From Geobacteraceae bacterium (GTDB lineage: Bacteria > Desulfobacterota > Desulfuromonadia > Geobacterales > Geobacteraceae), in NCBI GenBank assembly GCA_012797715.1, contig JAAZOO010000130.1:1-10342 (forward strand): a stretch of DNA of 10,342 nucleotides, given 5' to 3'. A program made the position numbers and the translations under genes. The notes beneath the pieces were generated by a model, which saw only the letters and a list, made by a program, of their open reading frames with translations, ran no database searches and was not told the DNA's origin. Positions 6,613 through 10,342 of this stretch are shown here, one piece after another (position 1 is the first letter of the stretch; each line of letters begins with the position of its first letter).

Positions 6613-7875
6613 ATGACGAGAGTGGTCATTGTGGGAATGGGTTTCGGCGGAGTGCGGGCGGCGCGGGCGTTGGCCGGAAAAGGCCTGGATGTCCTCATTA
6701 TCGATCGCAGGAACTATCACCTCTTTCAGCCTCTCCTGTACCAGGTGGCGACGTCTTCCCTTGAGGAGGAGTCCATCGCCTATCCGGTCAGGGCCCTTAT
6801 CCGGGGGTGGAAGGGAATCCGTTTCCGCATGGCCGAGGTTACGGGCGTGGATTTTGAGAGACGCCTGGTGCGCCTTGTGGACGGAGAGGTGGAGTACGAC
6901 TACCTCATCATGGCGGCGGGAGGCGCCACACATTTCTTCGGCCTGGACAGCGTCGAACAGCGTGCTTTCCAGTTGAAGGGGCTCGGCCATGCGGTTCGGC
7001 TGAGAAACCACATCCTGAACGTTTTCGAGAGGGCGGACCGGGAGCCCGATGGGGAGCGGCGTCGGGCTCTCCTGACGTTCGTTATCGTCTGTGGCGGGCC
7101 AACGGGAGTCGAGTTCGCCGGTGCCCTGGAAGAGCTGATTCACCACGAGCTTTCCCGGGACTTTCCCGGACTGGATATGAAGGAGAGCAGGATACTGCTG
7201 CTGGAGGCGCGGGATGCTCTTTTGCCCCCGGTTCCCAGGGAGCTGCAGCAGTATTCCCGGAAGAGGCTGGAGGGAATGGGCGTCGAGGTGCGTCTCAACA
7301 CCCAGGTGAAGGGAGCGGAGGATGGAGCGGTCCTTCTGGCCGATGGGACCGTTATCCCGTCCCATACCATCGTCTGGTCGGCGGGGGTGCAGGCGTCGCC
7401 GCTGGCCGCGGAGCTGGGTGCCCCGCGGGCCGCCAACGGCCGTATTGCGGTCCAGCCTGACCTGAGCCTCGCCGGCCGCACGGAGGTATTCGTCATCGGC
7501 GACATGGCCTTCCTGGTGCAGGACGGGACGCCGCTCCCCATGGTGGCCTCGGTTGCCATGCAGCAGGGGGAATATGCGGCCCGTGCCGTACTGGCACGCA
7601 TCAAGGGGGATGCTGTCCCTCCCTTCCGGTATTATGACAAGGGGACCATGGCCATCATCGGCCGCAACAGCGCGGTCGCAAAAGTGTTCGGGGTGACGAT
7701 GACGGGATTTTTCGCCTGGGTTGTCTGGCTGACGATCCACCTCATGTTTCTGGTGGGGTTCCGTAACCGCCTCCTCGTGCTCCTCAACTGGGCCTACTAC
7801 TACTATTTCCGTGCCCAGCAGGTGCGCCTGATTACCGATGACAACGGGAAACCTCCCGAAGCCTGCGGCACATAA
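6613..7875 (+). CDS. ndh: Type II NADH dehydrogenase (NDH-2 family NAD(P)/FAD-dependent oxidoreductase)
   Basis: A single-subunit, non-proton-pumping flavoenzyme that would oxidise NADH and reduce quinone at the inner face of the cytoplasmic membrane. The 420 residues have two Rossmann motifs: the FAD-binding VVIVGMGFGG at 4-13 and the NADH-binding VCGGPTGVEFAG at 159-170, in which the first Gly of the usual GGGPTG is Cys160. NYHLFQPLLYQVAT (34-47), a hallmark of the family, contacts flavin. VFVIGDMA (292-299) is the second FAD motif. The C-terminus (about 366-403, with WLTIHLMFLVGFRNRLLVL) is the amphipathic/hydrophobic membrane anchor seen in NDH-2. I chose ATG 6613 with GGGAGGG 4 bases upstream; the frame is open to 6457, but that extension crosses the pap terminator. 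Its role as a sulfide:quinone reductase is unlikely given the NDH-2 type motifs. Confidence 0.92.
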   Translation: MTRVVIVGMGFGGVRAARALAGKGLDVLIIDRRNYHLFQPLLYQVATSSLEEESIAYPVRALIRGWKGIRFRMAEVTGVDFERRLVRLVDGEVEYDYLIMAAGGATHFFGLDSVEQRAFQLKGLGHAVRLRNHILNVFERADREPDGERRRALLTFVIVCGGPTGVEFAGALEELIHHELSRDFPGLDMKESRILLLEARDALLPPVPRELQQYSRKRLEGMGVEVRLNTQVKGAEDGAVLLADGTVIPSHTIVWSAGVQASPLAAELGAPRAANGRIAVQPDLSLAGRTEVFVIGDMAFLVQDGTPLPMVASVAMQQGEYAARAVLARIKGDAVPPFRYYDKGTMAIIGRNSAVAKVFGVTMTGFFAWVVWLTIHLMFLVGFRNRLLVLLNWAYYYYFRAQQVRLITDDNGKPPEACGT

Positions 7876-7883
7876 AGAATTAC

Positions 7884-7922
7884 GGGCGGAATGCCGCGCG
7901 GCGGTTCGCCGGCAATCCGCCC
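7884..7922 (+). terminator. Long hairpin after ndh, probable terminator or mRNA 3' end
   Basis: Eight bases after the ndh stop, GGGCGGAATGCCG (7884-7896) pairs with CGGCAATCCGCCC (7910-7922) in a 13-position stem with a single A-A mismatch. The 13-base loop is itself GC-rich. It is followed by C residues and not a T run, so Rho-independent termination is doubtful; it may instead protect the 3' end from exonucleases. Confidence 0.55.
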
Positions 7923-8543
7923 CCCCCTGCACCGGTCGCGACCTCCCAGCCCTTTCCCTCCCGGGTGAGTACCCTCGTATCCATTTCCGCTTCTTCCTGA
8001 AGCAATATCCTCCCTCAAGGAGAGGCCTCTATTCACCCCGTACGGGGCCGTATCTGCGGAACCGAACATCCGGAGGCCGTGTGACGGTCTGCCCGGGATT
8101 CCTCCGCACGCCGGAATGGCGGAAAAATCCTTCCTGCCTGGTCCAGGTTCCTCACCGGTTTCCGTGTCTGCTTTCTACCTCTCCGCAAATAGTATTCCGA
8201 TCCGCCCCTGGACTATGCATTTTTTGCATACACGGGTGGGCGTCGAGTGCAGGGGCGTTCGGGGCAGATGCGGCTTCTGCGGTGAAGAATAAGCGGCATT
8301 ACTGCCGGGGGGTGGCCCTGCTGCTCCGTGTCCCCATACGCTTCCTGCGGGGAGCGGTCTCCGGCCCAAGGATGAAACGTGTCCTTGGACAGGATACCCT
8401 GCTGAAATAGCGAACAATCCGCACGAAACGCCTTCCTTTTTGAGATGTTTATTATAATGATCTGAAGCAGAAAACAAGAGTCTAATTAGTTTACAACATA
8501 TTGAAATTGCTTGTATAAAACAGTATTTTTAAGGAGTTGTGAA
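7923..8543. other. Gene-less stretch with many short palindromes
   Basis: About 620 bases between the ndh hairpin and the sigma-54 promoter hold no convincing gene. Open frames here (for example to 8410 on plus, 8477-8175 on minus) have no ribosome binding site, no recognisable motif and odd composition. Short inverted repeats include AGAGGCCTCT (8021-8030), CCCCGTACGGGG (8036-8047), CGCC/GGCG (8109-8121), CCTGG-T-CCAGG (8137-8147), TATGCA-T5-TGCATA (8214-8230), CGGCA/TGCCG (8294-8307), GGAG/CTCC (8351-8362) and TGTCC-TT-GGACA (8380-8391). From about 8430 the sequence turns abruptly AT-rich, as in a promoter region. Confidence 0.5.
8494..8506 (-). promoter_or_regulatory. IHF-like binding site upstream of the sigma-54 promoter
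   Basis: CAACATATTGAAA matches the IHF consensus WATCAANNNNTTR (read on the minus strand) with one mismatch. It sits about 40 bases upstream of the -24 element in an AT-rich block, the usual place for IHF to bend DNA so that an enhancer-bound activator can reach sigma-54 polymerase. The site is short and degenerate, so chance is possible. Confidence 0.35.
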
Positions 8544-8559
8544 CGGCACGAATTGTGCT
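8544..8559 (+). promoter_or_regulatory. Sigma-54 (RpoN) type -24/-12 promoter for the PilY1-like gene
   Basis: The 16-base sequence CGGCACGAATTGTGCT matches TGGCACGNNNNTTGCW at 10 of 12 defined positions, with the essential GG (8545-8546) and GC (8557-8558) exactly 10 bases apart. Transcription would start near 8570, leaving a leader of about 160 bases. The core also contains the inverted repeat GCAC-GAATT-GTGC, so a dimeric repressor site is an alternative reading. No clear activator (enhancer) repeat was found; CTAATTAG at 8482-8489 is the only neat palindrome nearby. Confidence 0.6.
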
Positions 8560-8659
8560 ATTTTGTTAGCAGAAAGATAACTTCGAAAAGACTGGTCGGA
8601 AACGAAAACGTAACAAACCGGATGGGACGTCACCGTGCGCAGGGAAATTCGGCGTGCGT

Positions 8660-8691
8660 CGGCCATCCATGGTTGGCCGGCAGATGCCGGC
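8660..8691 (+). promoter_or_regulatory. Two mutually exclusive hairpins in the PilY1-like mRNA leader
   Basis: Hairpin 1 pairs CGGCCA (8660-8665) with TGGCCG (8674-8679). Hairpin 2 pairs GCCGGC (8676-8681) with GCCGGC (8686-8691) around an AGAT tetraloop. They share 8676-8679, so only one can form at a time. A further palindrome CCGGCCGG (8700-8707), 12 bases before the ribosome binding site, can compete for the same strands. This could be a regulatory leader, but it does not match a riboswitch class I know. Confidence 0.4.
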
Positions 8692-8729
8692 AGGGTGATC
8701 CGGCCGGTCCGGAACATGAGAGGTGGAGG

Positions 8730-10342
8730 ATGAAAACGAGATTCGCGCTGCACATAGTCGTGCCGCTCCTGACCCTGATTCTCGGGCTCGCCGCACAGGC
8801 ATCCGCGGCGGACACCATGAACGACTACTCCGTTACGCCGCCCTTTATTCAGGAGACGATAAAACCCAACCTGCTCTTCATGATCGACAATTCCGCCAGC
8901 ATGTACGACCTTGCCTATGCTGATGAAGGGAGAAAGACATGCTCGACGACAGTGACCACCTCCTGCTCGAAGAATTCCGACTGTCCCAGCGGCGAGACCT
9001 GTTCGAACATTCTTCGCCAGCCCTATTACTGCTACGATCAGACGTACAAAAGCAGCAAGAACTACATCGGCAATTTCGAATCCTCGAAACTCTACAAATA
9101 TAGTTTCTCCACTGGCCAGTTCGAAGAGGATATGTCGTCCTTCAGCTGTACTGCCTCGGAAACACAGGAGAAGAAGGATATATCCGGCACTCTGTGCGTT
9201 GTCTACGACAAGACTTCACCCTATGCCGTCAGCACCTTTATCGCCACCGGCAATTACCTGAACTGGCTGACCGCCTCCAAGTTCGATGTGGAGAAGAAAA
9301 TCCTCACCGGAGGAAAGTACGTGGGAACCCAGCTCCTGTCGGAGTCGCGGGGGTGCGTCGGACAATCCTTCATCAAGGAGGCCAATACCGGGGACTTCGT
9401 CAATTACAGCAGCCCGGAAACAAACAATCCCAATACCCCGCGGGGGATAACCTTCGGTATCCGCGGGCCCTATGATCCCTACAACAAGTCGGCCCCTTCT
9501 CCCGGCGGCCAGACCTACATTGATATCTACAAGGGAAATTACAACCAGGCCGACTGCCAGGATGCCGTGTACCAGTTGCAGTATGGCGGGAACGCGGATA
9601 TCAAGAAAGCCGTTGAAGCGTGTCTCAATTTTTCCTCCGGAGGGACCCAGTCGGCTGTCGTGAAGACCAAGGTCGCCTTCCAGCAGAGCATGCAGGCCTG
9701 CTGGCAATACCGTAACGGGAAGGATATCGGCACCGACGACATTAATACCGTGAAAAACCAGTGTACCGACATCTACGCCGGCTATGCCACCTGCTCCAAC
9801 AATCCCGACCAGGTGTGCACCACGAACGCCGAGTGCGGTACCGGCAATACCTGTGAGTACGGCCCTTCGGCCATCGTGCCGGGGAACCCGGCGCTTCTGT
9901 GCGGCAACGATTATGAGGGACAGTACTACTACTATCAGGGCGCATCCGCATCCGGGACCTGTACCCAGTCGGGAAATACCTGCACCACGGACGCTGATTG
10001 CCCGTCCATCAAGAAGTGCAGCAAGAGCCCCTACGAAACGTGCAGCACGAAGGACGACTGCTCCGCAAAAAGCGCCAAGTGCGATGTGGTTGCCAACACC
10101 TGCGCAACGAGCGCCGTGAGCGCCGGGTGGGTGCTCAGGCCGGGAGTGACGGAAGCGGCCATGATCCAGACCCACCGCGATTTCTGCAGCAACCTGATGG
10201 TGCCGGATGTGGTTGACCCCACGGATGCGCCCTCCGACACGGCACTGTATGACAACCTGCCTGCCATCATCAGCGGGGTCGGGGTCGAGGCGCAGTTGGA
10301 CCGGCCCATAGCGACCCTGAGCGTAAAGGTCAAGAAAACAAC
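8730..10342 (+). CDS. PilY1-like secreted protein with Cys modules, N-terminal part (cut by window edge)
   Basis: An exported protein resembling deltaproteobacterial PilY1, a large type IV pilus-associated adhesin and assembly factor with an N-terminal von Willebrand A (vWFA)-like region and a C-terminal beta-propeller (not in the window). 537 residues are visible. MKTRFALHIV plus a hydrophobic core ending ASA (24-26) is a Sec signal peptide. PPFIQETIKPNLLFMIDNSASM (37-58) carries the MIDAS motif DxSxS (D53, S55, S57). GNYLNWLTASKFDVEKKILT (174-193) and the segment from VPDVVDPTD (491-499) to YDNLPAII (507-514) are family hallmarks. Between them lie four C-x5-C-x5/6-C modules. The start is set by the signal peptide and AGAGGT 5 bases upstream; the frame is open further upstream, with an ATG at 8622, but without a ribosome binding site. 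Confidence 0.78.
   Translation, partial: MKTRFALHIVVPLLTLILGLAAQASAADTMNDYSVTPPFIQETIKPNLLFMIDNSASMYDLAYADEGRKTCSTTVTTSCSKNSDCPSGETCSNILRQPYYCYDQTYKSSKNYIGNFESSKLYKYSFSTGQFEEDMSSFSCTASETQEKKDISGTLCVVYDKTSPYAVSTFIATGNYLNWLTASKFDVEKKILTGGKYVGTQLLSESRGCVGQSFIKEANTGDFVNYSSPETNNPNTPRGITFGIRGPYDPYNKSAPSPGGQTYIDIYKGNYNQADCQDAVYQLQYGGNADIKKAVEACLNFSSGGTQSAVVKTKVAFQQSMQACWQYRNGKDIGTDDINTVKNQCTDIYAGYATCSNNPDQVCTTNAECGTGNTCEYGPSAIVPGNPALLCGNDYEGQYYYYQGASASGTCTQSGNTCTTDADCPSIKKCSKSPYETCSTKDDCSAKSAKCDVVANTCATSAVSAGWVLRPGVTEAAMIQTHRDFCSNLMVPDVVDPTDAPSDTALYDNLPAIISGVGVEAQLDRPIATLSVKVKKT
8940..9002 (+). repeat. Cys module 1 in the PilY1-like protein
   Basis: Encodes residues 71-91, pattern C-x7-C-SKNSD-C-x5-C. 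It directly follows the MIDAS segment and is separated from the other three modules by about 260 residues. Confidence 0.6.
9792..9854 (+). repeat. Cys module 2 in the PilY1-like protein
   Basis: Encodes residues 355-375, pattern C-x7-C-TTNAE-C-x5-C. Same spacing as module 1, with an acidic residue just before the third Cys. Confidence 0.6.
9960..10103 (+). repeat. Cys modules 3 and 4 in tandem in the PilY1-like protein
   Basis: Encodes residues 411-458. Module 3 is C411-x6-C418-TTDAD-C424-x5-C430; module 4 reuses C430 and reads C430-x7-C438-STKDD-C444-x6-C451, with another Cys at 458. The chained arrangement suggests duplication of a small disulfide-bonded unit, though metal binding is also possible. 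Confidence 0.6.

Noticed and set aside
7838..8410. Plus-strand open frame of 190 codons after ndh
   Set aside because: Starts inside ndh in another frame, runs through the ndh hairpin, has no ribosome binding site and a translation without recognisable domain.
8453..8458. Perfect TATAAT in the AT-rich block
   Set aside because: No acceptable -35 at 16-18 bases and no extended -10; the sigma-54 element downstream is the better promoter. It may still be a weak secondary start.
8175..8477. Minus-strand open frame of 100 codons with a CKKC pair
   Set aside because: No good ribosome binding site, no supporting neighbours and an Arg/Pro/Ser-rich translation typical of non-coding GC-rich DNA.
8539..8580. 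Tiny 13-codon ORF from GTG after AAGGAG
   Set aside because: Overlaps the -24/-12 element, and the GTG is only two bases from the would-be ribosome binding site.
8600..8729. Possible GEMM-I (c-di-GMP/cGAMP) riboswitch in the PilY1-like leader
   Set aside because: GTGCGCAGGGAAATT looks a little like the GEMM start, but the tetraloop stem, the GGGACGCAAAGCC core and the paired GGGTT receptor stem are missing.
8622..8729. N-terminal extension of the PilY1-like protein by 36 codons
   Set aside because: The frame is open, but no ribosome binding site precedes the ATG at 8622 and the extension would bury the signal peptide.
8716..8733. Five-codon leader ORF (MRGGG) whose stop overlaps the PilY1-like ATG
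   Set aside because: The ATGA overlap is attractive for coupling, but there is no ribosome binding site upstream of 8716; the ATG is part of a purine-rich ribosome binding region by chance.

Overview
The window is a piece of GC-rich bacterial chromosome holding eight protein genes: six complete, and one cut by each edge. The gene set and protein styles (a divergent class II aldolase beside rsmD and coaD, an NDH-2 type NADH dehydrogenase, and a Cys-rich PilY1-like protein behind a sigma-54 type promoter) fit a deltaproteobacterium of the Geobacter/Desulfuromonadales kind. That assignment is an inference from family resemblance, not from a database search. I found no tRNA, rRNA, CRISPR array, insertion sequence or phage gene.

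Left block, minus strand (1-2507). Four genes read right to left: a class II fructose-bisphosphate aldolase family protein, rsmD (16S rRNA guanine methyltransferase), coaD (phosphopantetheine adenylyltransferase) and the N-terminal third of an aspartate aminotransferase-like enzyme. The first three overlap by 4-13 bases and aspC follows 45 bases later, so they are probably one transcription unit. Its best promoter lies at 2556-2584.

Middle block, plus strand (2654-6417). A second, stronger-looking promoter, back to back with the first, drives dgt (HD-domain dNTP triphosphohydrolase), corA (Mg2+/Co2+ channel) and pap (two-domain PPK2, polyphosphate:AMP phosphotransferase). Gaps are short (23 and 48 bases) and a 10-bp-stem hairpin follows pap. 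The block combines dNTP turnover, polyphosphate-driven nucleotide phosphorylation and supply of the Mg2+ these enzymes use. A functional link is inference.

Right block, plus strand (6582-10342). ndh has its own -10 element and is closed by a long hairpin at 7884-7922. About 620 bases with no convincing gene follow, rich in small palindromes, and then an AT-rich promoter region (about 8430-8600) with a good sigma-54 -24/-12 match and an IHF-like site upstream. A leader of about 160 bases contains two mutually exclusive GC-rich hairpins. It ends at a secreted PilY1-like protein whose von Willebrand factor A-type region is interrupted by cysteine modules; this gene runs off the right edge.

The points most worth a second look are the PilY1-like gene with its sigma-54/IHF promoter and structured leader, the aldolase that has lost a canonical zinc-binding histidine, and the asymmetric PPK2. 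None of these amounts to a clearly new system.
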